Positions 10,785 to 19,995 of a stretch of DNA of 64,000 nt are shown in pieces. Origin of the DNA: Microbacterium jejuense. GTDB lineage: Bacteria; Actinomycetota; Actinomycetes; Actinomycetales; Microbacteriaceae. A program made the position numbers and the translations under genes. The notes beneath the pieces are model-generated. The model was not told the DNA's origin and ran no database searches. It worked only from the letters and a program-made list of their open reading frames with translations. How positions within the stretch are numbered: position 1 is the first letter of the stretch; every line of letters begins with the position of its first letter. Where the stretch lies: assembly GCF_019511665.1 (NCBI RefSeq), contig NZ_JAEUAW010000001.1, forward strand, positions 372,001-436,000, in the 5' to 3' direction.

Positions 10785-11662
10785 CCGCCCCGATCGTCGT
10801 CGGGTACACCGCCACCGACGCGGGAGCGGATGCCGTCGCCCTCGGCGCGCGCCTGGCCGCGGCCGTGGGCGCCGAGCTCGACCTCGTGCTCGTGCTGCCC
10901 GGTGAGGACCGCAGCGTCATCACGCCGCCCGATGCGAGCTACGACCGCTACCTGCAGGGTCAGGCCGAGACGTGGCTCGCCGAGGCGGCGGAGACGATTC
11001 CGGATGCCGTCACGTCGCGGTCGCACGTCCGGTTCGCCGACTCCTTCGCCGAAGGCCTGGTGGCCGCCGCGCACGAGCTTGCGGCATCCCTCATCGTCGT
11101 CGGGGCCGCCAACGGCGGACTGCGCGGCCGTCACCGCCTCGGGACGGTCGCAAACGAGCTGCTGCACTCGTCGGACGTCCCCGTGGCGCTCGCGCCGGAG
11201 GGGTCGCGTCGCATGGAGGCGACCGGCATCTCGCGGGTGACCGCGGCGATCGGCACCAGGCCGGGTGCCGAGGCGCTGCTCGACGCGAGCATCGCGCTCG
11301 CGGTCGCGTCCGGCGCCGAGCTGCGCCTGCTGTCGCTCGTGTCTGTCGACCTGCCCGCCAGCGTCGACACCGGCGTCATCCGCATCGCCGGCGCCGCCCA
11401 CGCCGACGACGTGCTCGGCAAGGCGCTCGACGCCCTGCCCGACGGCGTCCAGGCCGACGTCGTCGTCGCCCGCGGCGACAGCATCGAGGACGCTGTCGCC
11501 CACCTCGGGTGGGAGCCCGGCGAGATCGCCGTCGTCGGCTCCAGCCGCCTGGCCCAGCCCCGGCGCCTGTTCCTCGGCTCGACCGCGGCGAAGATGCTGC
11601 ACGAGCTTCCCGTACCGATGGTCGTCGTGCCCCGCACGCGCCAGGAAGGCGCGTCACGATGA
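10781..11662 (+). CDS. Tandem universal stress protein
   Basis: 293 residues with two UspA-type alpha/beta domains (about 3-142 and 147-288). Each ends with the nucleotide-binding-like pattern: SLIVVGAANGGLRGRHRLGT then VPVALAP, and EIAVVGSSRLAQPRRLFLGS then VPMVVVP. GTG 10781 overlaps the amine oxidase stop by 4 bp (GTGA), and its own stop overlaps the permease start, so translation is coupled. USP genes are often embedded in actinobacterial transport operons; the specific role here is unknown. Confidence 0.88.
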   Translation: MTAPIVVGYTATDAGADAVALGARLAAAVGAELDLVLVLPGEDRSVITPPDASYDRYLQGQAETWLAEAAETIPDAVTSRSHVRFADSFAEGLVAAAHELAASLIVVGAANGGLRGRHRLGTVANELLHSSDVPVALAPEGSRRMEATGISRVTAAIGTRPGAEALLDASIALAVASGAELRLLSLVSVDLPASVDTGVIRIAGAAHADDVLGKALDALPDGVQADVVVARGDSIEDAVAHLGWEPGEIAVVGSSRLAQPRRLFLGSTAAKMLHELPVPMVVVPRTRQEGASR

Positions 11663-13224
11663 GCGCTCACGACACCGGCGCCGCGGCGCCGCTCGCCCCC
11701 GCCACCGGCGCCGACGCCGGCGGCCTGTCGAAGAAGGGCCTCAGCGCCGGCGCCGTAGGCGTCCTCGGCGCCGTCGTCATCGGCATCTCGACGATCGCGC
11801 CGGCGTACACCCTGACCGCGTCGCTCGGCCCGACAGTCGCTGTCGTCGGCACGCAGGTGCCGGCGATCATCCTCGTCGGCTTCATCCCGATGCTGCTGAC
11901 GGCGTTCGGCTACCGCGAGCTCAACCGCGCGATGCCCGACTCGGGGACGTCCTTCACGTGGGGCGTGCGCGCTTTCGGTCCGTGGATCGGCTGGATGACG
12001 GGCTGGGGCCTCATCGCCGCCACCGTCATCGTGCTGTCGAACCTCGCGGGCATCGCCGTGGAGTTCCTGTTCCTGCTGATCGCCCAGCTGACCGGCAACC
12101 CCGACATCGCCGAGCTGGCCTTCAACCCGATCATCAACGTGGTCGTGTGCCTGCTGTTCATGCTGGGCGCGACGCTCATCTCGTACCGCGACATGCAGAC
12201 CACGCAGAAGTTCCAGTACGTGCTGGTCGGCTTCCAGGTCGTCGTGCTCGTGCTCTTCGCGGTCGTCGCGATCGTCAAGGCGGTCGACGGCGAGGCGCCC
12301 GACCCGACCGCGTTCTCGTGGTCGTGGTTCAACCCGTTCGAGGTGTCGTCGTTCAGCGCCTTCGCCGCCGGGCTGTCGCTGTCGATCTTCATCTTCTGGG
12401 GCTGGGACGTCGTCCTGACCATGAACGAAGAGACGAAGAACCCCGCCAAAACCCCGGGTCGCGCGGCCATGGTCACGGTCGTCGTCGTGGTCTCGCTGTA
12501 CCTCCTGCTCTCGATCGGCCTCATCATGTTCGCCGGCGTCGGCTCGGAGGGCCTGGGCCTTGCCAACGAAGAGATCTCGGCCAACGTGTTCTTCGCGCTG
12601 TCCGACCCGATCCTCGGGCCGCTGGCCTTCCTGGTGTCGCTCGCGGTGCTGTCGAGCTCGGCCGCGTCGCTGCAGTCCACCGCCGTCGGTCCGGCGCGCA
12701 CGCTCCTCGCGATGGGCCACTACGGTGCGCTCCCGCAGAAGTTCGCCAAGGTGAGCCCGCGGTTCTTCACCCCGGGCTACGCCACCGTCGTGTCGGCGAT
12801 CGTCGCGTCGGTGTTCTACGCCGTCATGCGCATCGTCAGCGAGAACGTCCTGACCGACACGATCCTGTCGCTCGGCATGATGATCTGCTTCTACTACGGC
12901 CTGACGGCGTTCGCGTGCGTGTGGTACTTCCGCAAGCAGTGGTTCGACTCGGCGCGGAGCTTCTTCTTCACGTTCCTGTTCCCGCTGGTCGGCGGCGCGA
13001 TCCTCGCGGTGCTGTTCGTCACGACCCTCATCGACTCGATGGACCCGGCCTACGGCAGCGGGTCGAGCATCGGCGGCGTCGGGCTCGTCTTCGTGCTCGG
13101 CGTCGGCATCATCGTCGTCGGCATCGTCATCATGATCTGGCAGGCGATCAAGCGTCCGGCGTTCTTCCGCGGTGAGACACTCGGTATCGACGCGCCCGAA
13201 AGCCTTCGACGCACCCGCCGCTGA
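11659..13224 (+). CDS. APC-family amino acid/polyamine permease
   Basis: Inner-membrane importer, 521 residues, about 12 hydrophobic segments between residues 35 and 505. The N-terminal signature GAVGVLGAVVIGISTIAPAY (about 30-50) matches the start of APC helix 1. ATG 11659 overlaps the preceding stop (ATGA). Position between an amine oxidase and an aldehyde dehydrogenase points to putrescine or another amine as cargo. Specificity is inferred from context only. Confidence 0.85.
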   Translation: MSAHDTGAAAPLAPATGADAGGLSKKGLSAGAVGVLGAVVIGISTIAPAYTLTASLGPTVAVVGTQVPAIILVGFIPMLLTAFGYRELNRAMPDSGTSFTWGVRAFGPWIGWMTGWGLIAATVIVLSNLAGIAVEFLFLLIAQLTGNPDIAELAFNPIINVVVCLLFMLGATLISYRDMQTTQKFQYVLVGFQVVVLVLFAVVAIVKAVDGEAPDPTAFSWSWFNPFEVSSFSAFAAGLSLSIFIFWGWDVVLTMNEETKNPAKTPGRAAMVTVVVVVSLYLLLSIGLIMFAGVGSEGLGLANEEISANVFFALSDPILGPLAFLVSLAVLSSSAASLQSTAVGPARTLLAMGHYGALPQKFAKVSPRFFTPGYATVVSAIVASVFYAVMRIVSENVLTDTILSLGMMICFYYGLTAFACVWYFRKQWFDSARSFFFTFLFPLVGGAILAVLFVTTLIDSMDPAYGSGSSIGGVGLVFVLGVGIIVVGIVIMIWQAIKRPAFFRGETLGIDAPESLRRTRR

Positions 13225-13264
13225 CCGGCAGACTGACCCCATCCCTTCGATCGGAGAAGCACCC

Positions 13265-14626
13265 ATGAGCGACTACGCCGTCGTCAACCCGGCCACGGGC
13301 GAGACCCTGGCCACGTATCCGACCATCACCGACGAGGCCCTCGAAGCCGCGATCGCGGGGGCGGATGCCGCCTACCGCACGTGGCGGACGACCTCGGTCG
13401 ACGAGCGCGCGGCCCGTATCCGCAAGGTGGCCGACCTGCATCGCGAGCGCCGCGACGAGCTCGCCGAGATCATCGTGCGCGAGATGGGCAAGCCGCTGCA
13501 GGCGGCACTGGGCGAGGTCGACTTCGCCGCCGACATCACGCAGTACTACGCCGACCACGCCGACCGCATCACCGGCGACCAGCCGCTGGAGATCGACGGC
13601 GAGGGCACCGCGGTGATCCGCCGCACGCCGCTGGGCGTGCTGCTGGGAATCATGCCGTGGAACTTCCCGTACTACCAGGTCGCCCGCTTCGCGGCGCCGA
13701 ACCTGGTGGTGGGGAACACGATCCTGCTCAAGCACGCGCCGCAGTGCCCCGAGTCGGCCGCGGCCATCGAGAAGATCTACGCGGACGCCGGACTCGGCGC
13801 CGAATACACCAACATCTACGCGACGAACGATCAGGCGGCCACGGTGATCGCCGACCGCCGCGTGCAGGGCGTGTCGGTGACGGGGTCCGAGCGTGCGGGC
13901 GCCGCCGTCGCCGAGATCGCGGGGCGCAACCTCAAGAAGGTGGCGCTCGAGCTCGGCGGGTCCGACCCGTTCATCCTGCTGTCGACGGACGACCTCGACG
14001 CCACCGTCGAGGCTGCCGTCGCGGCGCGCCTCGACAACAACGGGCAGTCCTGCAACGCCGCCAAGCGCTTCATCGTGGTCGAGGGGCTGTACGACGCGTT
14101 CCTCGAGAAGTTCACGGCCGCCATGGCCGGTGCGAAGGTCGGCGACCCGTTCGCCGACGACACGGTCCTCGGTCCGCTCTCGTCGCTGACCGCGGCGGAG
14201 CGCCTCGCCGCGCAGGTCGACAACGCGGTCGCGCAGGGCGCGACGCTCGTGGCCGGCGGCGAGCGCGACGGCGCCTACTACCCGGGCACCGTGCTCACCG
14301 GCGTGACGAGCGACATGGACGCGTACCGCGAGGAGTTCTTCGGCCCCGTGGGCGTCGTCTACAAGGTCGCGGACGAGGACGAGGCGGTGGCCCTCGCGAA
14401 CGACACGAGCTTCGGGCTCGGCTCGTACGTGTTCACGACCGACGAGGAGCAGGCCCAGCGCATCGCCGACAAGATCGACGCCGGCATGGTCTACGTCAAC
14501 GTCGTGCTGGCCGACGAGCCCGCGCTGCCCTTCGGCGGCGTGAAGCGTTCCGGCACGGCCCGCGAGATGGGGTTCCTGGCCGCCGACGAGTTCGTCAACA
14601 AGAAGCTCATCCGCGTCGGCGCCTGA
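13265..14626 (+). CDS. gabD: NAD(P)-dependent succinate-semialdehyde / 4-aminobutyraldehyde dehydrogenase
   Basis: Oxidises an aldehyde to the acid. 453 residues, short for the family but complete. Cofactor-side segment MPWNFPYYQVARFAAPNLV (about 132-150), catalytic Glu229 in LELGG, nucleophile Cys263 in NNGQSCNAAKR, and EEFFGPVGVVY near 356. SSADH is the likely assignment because of gabT; it could also take 4-aminobutanal made by the amine oxidase, since only one dehydrogenase is present in the operon. GGAGAAG precedes ATG 13265; an in-frame extension to 13172 is judged non-coding overlap with the permease gene. Confidence 0.88.
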   Translation: MSDYAVVNPATGETLATYPTITDEALEAAIAGADAAYRTWRTTSVDERAARIRKVADLHRERRDELAEIIVREMGKPLQAALGEVDFAADITQYYADHADRITGDQPLEIDGEGTAVIRRTPLGVLLGIMPWNFPYYQVARFAAPNLVVGNTILLKHAPQCPESAAAIEKIYADAGLGAEYTNIYATNDQAATVIADRRVQGVSVTGSERAGAAVAEIAGRNLKKVALELGGSDPFILLSTDDLDATVEAAVAARLDNNGQSCNAAKRFIVVEGLYDAFLEKFTAAMAGAKVGDPFADDTVLGPLSSLTAAERLAAQVDNAVAQGATLVAGGERDGAYYPGTVLTGVTSDMDAYREEFFGPVGVVYKVADEDEAVALANDTSFGLGSYVFTTDEEQAQRIADKIDAGMVYVNVVLADEPALPFGGVKRSGTAREMGFLAADEFVNKKLIRVGA

Positions 14627-14673
14627 CGCGGCCGCCCTCGGTCGCCGAGCGAGCGAGGTGCGAGCGAGACGAG

Positions 14674-14711
14674 ACGCGGCGACGCACGGGAGCCCTCGTG
14701 CGACGCCGCGT
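14674..14711. terminator. Terminator of the putrescine/GABA operon
   Basis: Arms 14674-14688 and 14697-14711 pair over 15 bp with a single A.A mismatch, loop 8 nt, followed by TTTCATCTTC. It lies 48 bp after the dehydrogenase stop and faces the convergent TPR gene. Confidence 0.7.
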
Positions 14712-14765
14712 TTCATCTTCGCGTGGGGGAGCGTGCTCCGCTCGACGACCGGGAGGTGAGGGTGT

Positions 14766-15380
14766 TCAGAGGCGGACGCGGGCCTCGATGAGCGCCTCGT
14801 CGGCCCACTGGACCTGCTGAGGAGTGCCCCATCGCACTGCGGCGTCGCGCGCCGCCTCGAACGCCGTGACCGCCTCGGCGATCCGCCCCGCGTCCAGGAG
14901 CCGCCACCCGGTGTTGTTGTGCAGGGCGACGCGCCAGCGCAGCGTGCGCGGGTCCTCGACCGCGTCGAGGGTCGCGTGGGCGGCATCCGTCCACGCGTCG
15001 GCCTGCTCGGCGTCGGCGATCGCGAGCATGTGCAGCGCGTCGACCCGCAGGAACACGAGGTCGGGTCGGGATGCCGCATCCACCGCCGCCGTGAAGTAGG
15101 GGATCGCCGCGTCGGGGGCGCCGGCAGAGTTGCGCACACGGCCCCGCTCGAGCGCCGCCCGCGCGGCCACCGCGTCGTCGTCGATCGGGACGGCGTCCAG
15201 TGCCGCGTCCGCCTCGGCGAAGCGCTCCTGCAGACCGAGGGCGCGTGCCACCTGGGTGTGCAGCTCGGCACGGACGCCGGCATCCCGCTCGCTCTCGGCG
15301 GCACGCCGAAGCCGCACCTCGGAGCCGGCGGGATCGGAGAAGTCCCACAGCTCGTCGAGCCGCGCCTGCGACAGAGTCAT
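14766..15380 (-). CDS. TPR-repeat protein of unknown function
   Basis: 204 residues, soluble, Ala-rich helical hairpins. Repeats of the form ARALGLQERFAEADAALDAV (about 44-63), AIPYFTAAVDAASRPD and AEAVTAFEAARDAAVRWG (about 165-182) fit tetratricopeptide helices, a protein-binding scaffold. ATG 15380 (MTLSQARLDELWDF) is the first start after the neighbouring gene. Divergent from the PNPOx-like gene with 63 bp between. No specific partner can be named. Confidence 0.7.
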   Translation of the reverse strand: MTLSQARLDELWDFSDPAGSEVRLRRAAESERDAGVRAELHTQVARALGLQERFAEADAALDAVPIDDDAVAARAALERGRVRNSAGAPDAAIPYFTAAVDAASRPDLVFLRVDALHMLAIADAEQADAWTDAAHATLDAVEDPRTLRWRVALHNNTGWRLLDAGRIAEAVTAFEAARDAAVRWGTPQQVQWADEALIEARVRL

Positions 15381-15443
15381 GCCGGAATGGTAGACCGTCA
15401 CCCGGGGGTGTCGGGCAGAGCGGACACGGGCGAGGATGGGGGC

Positions 15444-15881
15444 ATGACAGACACACAGGACCCCGTCGTCGCGCTCTCGGACGAGCAGTGCTGGGAGCGC
15501 CTGCGCCGGCAGGAGCTCGGGCGCCTCGTGACCCGCGTGGGCGACGTGCTCGACATCTTTCCCGTGAACTACGTCGTCGACGGCGAGAGCGTGCTGTTCC
15601 GCACCGCGCAGGGCAGCAAGCTCTTCGAGCTGACCGTGAACGACGAGGTGCTGTTCGAGGTCGACGACCACACCGACACCGACGCGTGGAGCGTGATCCT
15701 GCGTGGCCGCGCGCACCCGCTCGACCGCTCGGCGGACGTCGAGCGGGCCGACGGGCTGGGACTGCGGCCGTGGATCCCTACGCTCAAGTACACATATGTG
15801 CGGGTCGAGCCCACCGCCGTCTCGGGCCGGGCGTTCGAACGCACCCCGGAGCCTGACCGCTACGGCGCCCAACAGTACTGA
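15444..15881 (+). CDS. Pyridoxamine 5'-phosphate oxidase-family flavin/F420-binding protein
   Basis: 145 residues, split-barrel fold: opening CWERLRRQELGRLVTRVGD (about 13-31), then PVNYVVDGESVLFRTAQGSK (about 39-58) and DTDAWSVILRGRAHPL. This matches the small actinobacterial PNPOx-like proteins that bind FMN or F420 and act as reductases; true PdxH activity is unlikely because the family's PLP-binding tail is absent. No operon partner. Confidence 0.8.
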   Translation: MTDTQDPVVALSDEQCWERLRRQELGRLVTRVGDVLDIFPVNYVVDGESVLFRTAQGSKLFELTVNDEVLFEVDDHTDTDAWSVILRGRAHPLDRSADVERADGLGLRPWIPTLKYTYVRVEPTAVSGRAFERTPEPDRYGAQQY

Positions 15882-15900
15882 GGCCTGCGGCCCGGGCGCG

Positions 15901-16503
15901 TCAGCCGCGCGGGGCGGTCCAGGGCGCCAGGGCGTCGCTGACCGCGTCGGCGAGCGCGCGCCGGCGTTCGTCCTCCGCAGCGTCGGCCAGCTCCCGCGAG
16001 ACGACCCCGGCGGCCGCCGACGCCGCGCCTACGAACGCACCGACCAGGGCGGCTGCCTGAACGGCGGTGTACTGCTCGGGGTAGGCGCGGTGCAGGGCGG
16101 CACCGATGGACGCCTGCGCGTCGGCGAGGCGGCGCAGCGCGTGGCCGCGAACCGACGGCTCGCTCTCGATGAGCGCCGTGCGCAGCGCCGCGCGGTCGCC
16201 GAGCAGGTCGGTGGCCGCGATCTCGGCGCCGCGCAGCGCGCGCAGAAGCGCCGTGATCGGGTCCTCGTCGGTGCGCCGCTCGAGCGCCTCGACGGCAGCA
16301 CGGACGCGCTCGTCGGCGTCGGGGAAGAGCAGGTCGTCCTTGGTGGGGAAGTACGTGAAGGCGGTGCGCGTCGACACACCCGCCTCGGCCGCGATGTCGG
16401 CGACAGTGGTCTCGGCGTATCCGCGCTCCTGGAACAGGCGATCGGCGGCCTCGACGAGCACTCGGCGCGTGCGCTCGCGCTTCTGTTCGCGAAGTCCGGT
16501 CAT
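15901..16503 (-). CDS. TetR-family transcriptional repressor
   Basis: 200 residues. N-terminal TetR helix-turn-helix at about 10-56: RTRRVLVEAADRLFQERGYA, then TTVADIAAEAGVSTRTAFTY and FPTKDDLL. The ligand-binding half is Ala-rich and unassignable. Starts are only 64 bp apart with the divergent FAD monooxygenase, and the spacer carries a regularly spaced triple CTGCAG array, the probable operator for both genes. Confidence 0.88.
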   Translation of the reverse strand: MTGLREQKRERTRRVLVEAADRLFQERGYAETTVADIAAEAGVSTRTAFTYFPTKDDLLFPDADERVRAAVEALERRTDEDPITALLRALRGAEIAATDLLGDRAALRTALIESEPSVRGHALRRLADAQASIGAALHRAYPEQYTAVQAAALVGAFVGAASAAAGVVSRELADAAEDERRRALADAVSDALAPWTAPRG

Positions 16504-16524
16504 GCACGGCAGGGTAGCGCAAAT

Positions 16525-16564
16525 CTGCAGATAGTGCAGAACTGCAGCCACTGCTAATCTGCAG
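16525..16564 (+). promoter_or_regulatory. Periodic operator for the TetR/FAD-monooxygenase pair
   Basis: CTGCAG occurs at 16525-16530, 16542-16547 and 16559-16564, exactly 17 bp apart, with an extra TGCAG at 16535-16539 completing CTGCA-gatag-TGCAG. The array fills most of the 64-bp divergent spacer, so a bound repressor would cover both promoters. Confidence 0.6.
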
Positions 16565-16567
16565 TCC

Positions 16568-17656
16568 ATGCAGAAATATCGGATCCTCATCGTCGGAGCC
16601 GGCATCGCGGGTGGGGCGGCGGGTGCCCTGCTCGGGCGGAGCGGGCACGACGTGACGCTCGTCGAGCGGAGCGCCGGCGTCCGCTCGAGCGGCAGCCCAG
16701 TCGACATCCGCGGCGGCGCGCTCGGCGTCGTGCGGGCCCTGGGTCTGGAGGCCGCCGCACGCGAGCGCGACACCGGAGCGCACGCGCTCGCGCTCCTGAA
16801 GCGCGACGGCCGGGCGTTCACCACGATCGGGATGCGGGCCGGTCCTGCCGACATCGAGATCGCCCGCGTCGACCTCGCCGCCATCCTCGCCGGCGCGGCG
16901 CGGGAGGTCGCCGATCTGCGGTTCGATGACACGTTCGAAGCGCTGAACCAGGACGCCGGCGGCGTCGACGTCCGCTTCGTCTCGGGCGCGCAGGTGCGGT
17001 ACGACCTCGTGATCGGGGCCGACGGCCAGAACTCGGCGACCCGCCGGAGGCTCTGGGGAGCGGATGCCGCCGACCGGCGCGCGCCGGGACTGGCGATCGC
17101 TACGGCGCCATTGCCGCTGTCGATCGACGACCCCCGCATCGTCGAGATGTACAACGAGCCCGGCCTCTCGCTCACGGTGCATCCCGCCGGCGGTCGGCCC
17201 GGCGCCGCCTTCATCTTCCGTACCGACGCGTCACCGGCCGATCGCGGGGCGCAGGTCGCGCTGCTGCGTGACCTGTACGCGTCCATGGGATGGCGCGCAG
17301 CAGAGTTCCTCGCCGCGCTCGACGACGTGCCCGACCTCTACTTCGACCGCGTGCGCCGCGTGGCCGCGCGCTCGTGGGCCCGCGGGCGGGTGGGACTTCT
17401 CGGCGATGCGGCGTCGAGTCTGACGATCCTGGGCGAGGGGTCGAGCATGGCGCTCCTCGGCGCGCGGCAGCTCGATCAGTCGCTGCGCGACGCGCCAGAC
17501 GCTCCGGCTGCGCTGGCCGCGTACGAGGCGCGCCACCGGCCCGTCGTCGAGCGGGCGCAGAGCGGAGCGGCGCTGGGTGCGGCTTTCCTGGTGCCGGCCG
17601 GAGCCGTGGGGCTCGGCATCCGCAACCTCGTCGCTCGGGCGATCCGACGCGTCTGA
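16568..17656 (+). CDS. FAD-dependent monooxygenase (PHBH fold)
   Basis: 362 residues. Rossmann start ILIVGAGIAGGAAGALL (residues 6-22), NADPH/FAD motif DLVIGADGQNSATRR (about 142-156), and FAD-ribityl motif VGLLGDAASSLTILGEGSSM (about 276-295). This is the class A flavoprotein hydroxylase group that includes TetX-type tetracycline oxygenases and many aromatic hydroxylases. Divergence from a TetR repressor suggests induction by its substrate, perhaps an antibiotic or aromatic compound. The substrate cannot be told from sequence. Confidence 0.82.
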   Translation: MQKYRILIVGAGIAGGAAGALLGRSGHDVTLVERSAGVRSSGSPVDIRGGALGVVRALGLEAAARERDTGAHALALLKRDGRAFTTIGMRAGPADIEIARVDLAAILAGAAREVADLRFDDTFEALNQDAGGVDVRFVSGAQVRYDLVIGADGQNSATRRRLWGADAADRRAPGLAIATAPLPLSIDDPRIVEMYNEPGLSLTVHPAGGRPGAAFIFRTDASPADRGAQVALLRDLYASMGWRAAEFLAALDDVPDLYFDRVRRVAARSWARGRVGLLGDAASSLTILGEGSSMALLGARQLDQSLRDAPDAPAALAAYEARHRPVVERAQSGAALGAAFLVPAGAVGLGIRNLVARAIRRV

Positions 17657-17668
17657 GGGGTGGCCCGG

Positions 17669-17698
17669 TTCGCGGGGCCCTCGGGCATGCCGTACACT
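17669..17698 (+). promoter_or_regulatory. Possible promoter for the tRNA-Trp/secE/nusG unit
   Basis: TTCGCG (17669-17674) and TACACT (17693-17698) are separated by 18 bp, a SigA-like arrangement about 110 bp upstream of tRNA-Trp. Assigned by pattern only. Confidence 0.3.
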
Positions 17699-17810
17699 GG
17701 ATCATGCAGTTGAAGTCTGCATTCTTTCGCTGTGCCTGCCGGTCAGGAACAGCGCTCCCCGGTCGGACGACGGGGGAGGAGTGCGGGTTCGGCGAGACCC
17801 CCGGGTCTCT

Positions 17811-17883
<73 letters not shown>

Positions 17884-17961
17884 CGCTCAGCGCAACACCG
17901 GCCGGCCGGTGGTTGACAAACACAGTGTGCCGATCCGTGTCGGCTCACGGAAGGTAATCAG

Positions 17962-18243
17962 GTGGCATCGATGGTTCAGGACGAGCCGAAGGGCGAAGTC
18001 GTCCCCGCTGAGGGAACGACCGCGCCTCGCGAGAAGAAGCCCAACGTCTTCGCTCGCATCGCCCTGTTCATCCGTCAGGTCTTCGCCGAGCTCCGCAAGG
18101 TCGTCACGCCGACGCGCCAGGAGCTGCTGAAGTACACGGCGGTGGTGCTCGGCTTCGTCGTCGTGATGATGGCCCTCGTCTACGGCCTCGACGTGCTGTT
18201 CGTGTGGATCACGTCGAACGTCTTCGGAGTGCCCGGCGCCTGA
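17962..18243 (+). CDS. secE: Preprotein translocase subunit SecE
   Basis: Small essential component of the SecYEG export channel. 93 residues from GTG 17962, with GGAAGG at 17949-17954; ATG 17971 is an alternative. Conserved [20 protein letters not shown] (about 36-55) precedes one membrane segment (about 58-82, [22 protein letters not shown]). A single-helix short form with a charged N-terminal tail is typical of Gram-positives. Followed by nusG. Confidence 0.97.
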   Translation: MASMVQDEPKGEVVPAEGTTAPREKKPNVFARIALFIRQVFAELRKVVTPTRQELLKYTAVVLGFVVVMMALVYGLDVLFVWITSNVFGVPGA

Positions 18244-18325
18244 TCCCGAGCGCCCCGGCGCGAGCCAGGGGCATGACACGGGCGGACCGCAGGTCCGGCA
18301 GCGGACGGAACGGAAGAGAACTCAC

Positions 18326-19447
18326 GTGACGGAAAGATATTCGGACGACGCGGATTGGGCGACGGCTGCCGAGCAGTCGTCCGAGGACGACGAGGCTCAG
18401 GAGGGCAACGTCCTCGCCGCTGAGGAGCGCTCGGTCGAGGCGGCCGAGCATCTCGCGATCCACGTGGTGGACGACGAGGACGACGACAGCTCCGACCTGG
18501 ACGACATCGACATCGACGACCCGGAGGCTGACGCGATCGTGAACGACGCACTGAACCTGGACGAGGCGGCAGAGACCGAGGCCGCCGCCGAAGTGATCAA
18601 CGACTCCATCGCCGAAGAGGTCGCCGAGCGCGAGGCCGAAGAGGCCTCGGAGGTCGCCCCCTACGACGGTCCCGACGTGAACGGCGACGAGGACGAGCCG
18701 GTCCTCGACGAGGACTTCGTGGCCGAGGTGGACGCCGCTGCCGCGGTCGTCGACGAGGTCGAGGCCGACGAAGAGGCCGGCGAGACCGGCCTCGACGAGA
18801 CGGACCTCGACGAGACCGACGAGGACGAGGACCCGTACGAGGCGTTCCGCGCCGAGCTGCGCAGCCTCCCGGGCAAGTGGTACGTCATCCACTCCTACGC
18901 GGGTTTCGAGCGCAAGGTGAAGGCCAACATCGAGCAGCGCAAGTCGACGCTCGAGGTCGAGGAGGACATCTACCAGATCGAGGTCCCGATGGAGGACGTC
19001 GTCGAGATCAAGAACGGTCAGCGCAAGATGGTCACGCGCGTCCGGATCCCCGGCTACGTGCTCGTGCGCATGGAGCTCAACGAGGACACGTGGTCCGTCG
19101 TGCGTCACACGCCCGGCGTCACCGGCTTCGTCGGCAACGCGCACAACCCGACCCCGCTGCGCTTCGAAGAGGCCTTCAACATGCTGAAGAGCCTCGTCGA
19201 GGTCAAGGAGGTCGCCTCCGCGAAGGGCGGCGCCGCCAAGAAGGGCCAGCCTGCGGCCGCGCGCGTCATCGCCGAGGTCGACTTCGAGGTCGGCGAGACC
19301 ATCACGATCAAGGAAGGGTCGTTCGCCGGCCTGCCCGGCACGATCAGCGAGATCAAGCCCGAGAGCGGCAAGCTCACGGTCCTCGTCTCGCTCTTCGAGC
19401 GCGAGACCCCGGTCGAGCTGTCGTTCGACCAGGTCACCAAGCTCTGA
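18326..19447 (+). CDS. nusG: Transcription termination/antitermination factor NusG with long acidic N-terminal extension
   Basis: Binds RNA polymerase and couples transcription with Rho and the ribosome. 373 residues, about twice the E. coli length. The NGN domain starts at residue 184 ([20 protein letters not shown]) and the KOW domain is near 322-345 ([18 protein letters not shown]). Residues 1-175 are strongly acidic, with runs such as [17 protein letters not shown], and probably disordered. An acidic leader is usual in actinobacterial NusG but is large here. GTG 18326 follows GGAAGAGAA. Confidence 0.96.
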   Translation: MTERYSDDADWATAAEQSSEDDEAQEGNVLAAEERSVEAAEHLAIHVVDDEDDDSSDLDDIDIDDPEADAIVNDALNLDEAAETEAAAEVINDSIAEEVAEREAEEASEVAPYDGPDVNGDEDEPVLDEDFVAEVDAAAAVVDEVEADEEAGETGLDETDLDETDEDEDPYEAFRAELRSLPGKWYVIHSYAGFERKVKANIEQRKSTLEVEEDIYQIEVPMEDVVEIKNGQRKMVTRVRIPGYVLVRMELNEDTWSVVRHTPGVTGFVGNAHNPTPLRFEEAFNMLKSLVEVKEVASAKGGAAKKGQPAAARVIAEVDFEVGETITIKEGSFAGLPGTISEIKPESGKLTVLVSLFERETPVELSFDQVTKL

Positions 19448-19549
19448 CACAGACTTCCCGGGTATCGTCCCGGGGGAACCGCTGTCCGGAGATGCCGGAC
19501 GTGCGGGAGAGCGGATGCGCCAGCATCCACTCGATGAAAGGAAACAAGA

Positions 19550-19981
19550 ATGGCACCGAAGAAGAAGGTGACCGGCCTGATCAAGCTTCAGATCAACGCC
19601 GGTGCAGCCAACCCGGCGCCGCCGATCGGCCCCGCGCTCGGTCAGCATGGCGTCAACATCATGGAGTTCTGCAAGGCGTACAACGCCGCGACCGAGTCGC
19701 AGCGCGGCAACGTCATCCCCGTGGAGATCACCGTCTACGAGGACCGCAGCTTCACGTTCATCCTGAAGACCCCGCCGGCCGCTGAGCTCATCAAGAAGGC
19801 CGCGGGCGTCCAGAAGGGCTCGAAGACGCCTCACACGGTCAAGGTCGCCAAGCTCACCAAGGAGCAGGTGCGCCAGATCGCCGAGACGAAGATGCCCGAC
19901 CTGAACGCGAACGACATCGAGGCCGCCTCGCTGATCATCGCCGGCACCGCCCGTTCCATGGGCATCACGGTCGAGGACTGA
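19550..19981 (+). CDS. rplK: 50S ribosomal protein L11
   Basis: Part of the ribosomal GTPase-associated centre, binding 23S rRNA. 143 residues, exactly the usual length; [20 protein letters not shown] at the start and the rRNA-binding C-terminal segment [20 protein letters not shown] near 120-138. Strong AAAGGA precedes ATG 19550. In the leader, GGATGC-gcca-GCATCC (19513-19528) can form a small hairpin just before the Shine-Dalgarno. Co-transcribed with rplA 14 bp downstream. Confidence 0.98.
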   Translation: MAPKKKVTGLIKLQINAGAANPAPPIGPALGQHGVNIMEFCKAYNAATESQRGNVIPVEITVYEDRSFTFILKTPPAAELIKKAAGVQKGSKTPHTVKVAKLTKEQVRQIAETKMPDLNANDIEAASLIIAGTARSMGITVED

Positions 19982-19995
19982 GGGGAATAACGACG

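Noticed and set aside
13172..13264. Upstream in-frame extension of the aldehyde dehydrogenase
   Set aside because: It overlaps the permease end and lacks a ribosome site; GGAGAAG and conserved sequence support ATG 13265.
18209..19834. 541-aa minus-strand frame over nusG and rplK
   Set aside because: Reverse of the acidic NusG leader and L11; Leu/Val/Asp repeats are complementary-strand artefacts.
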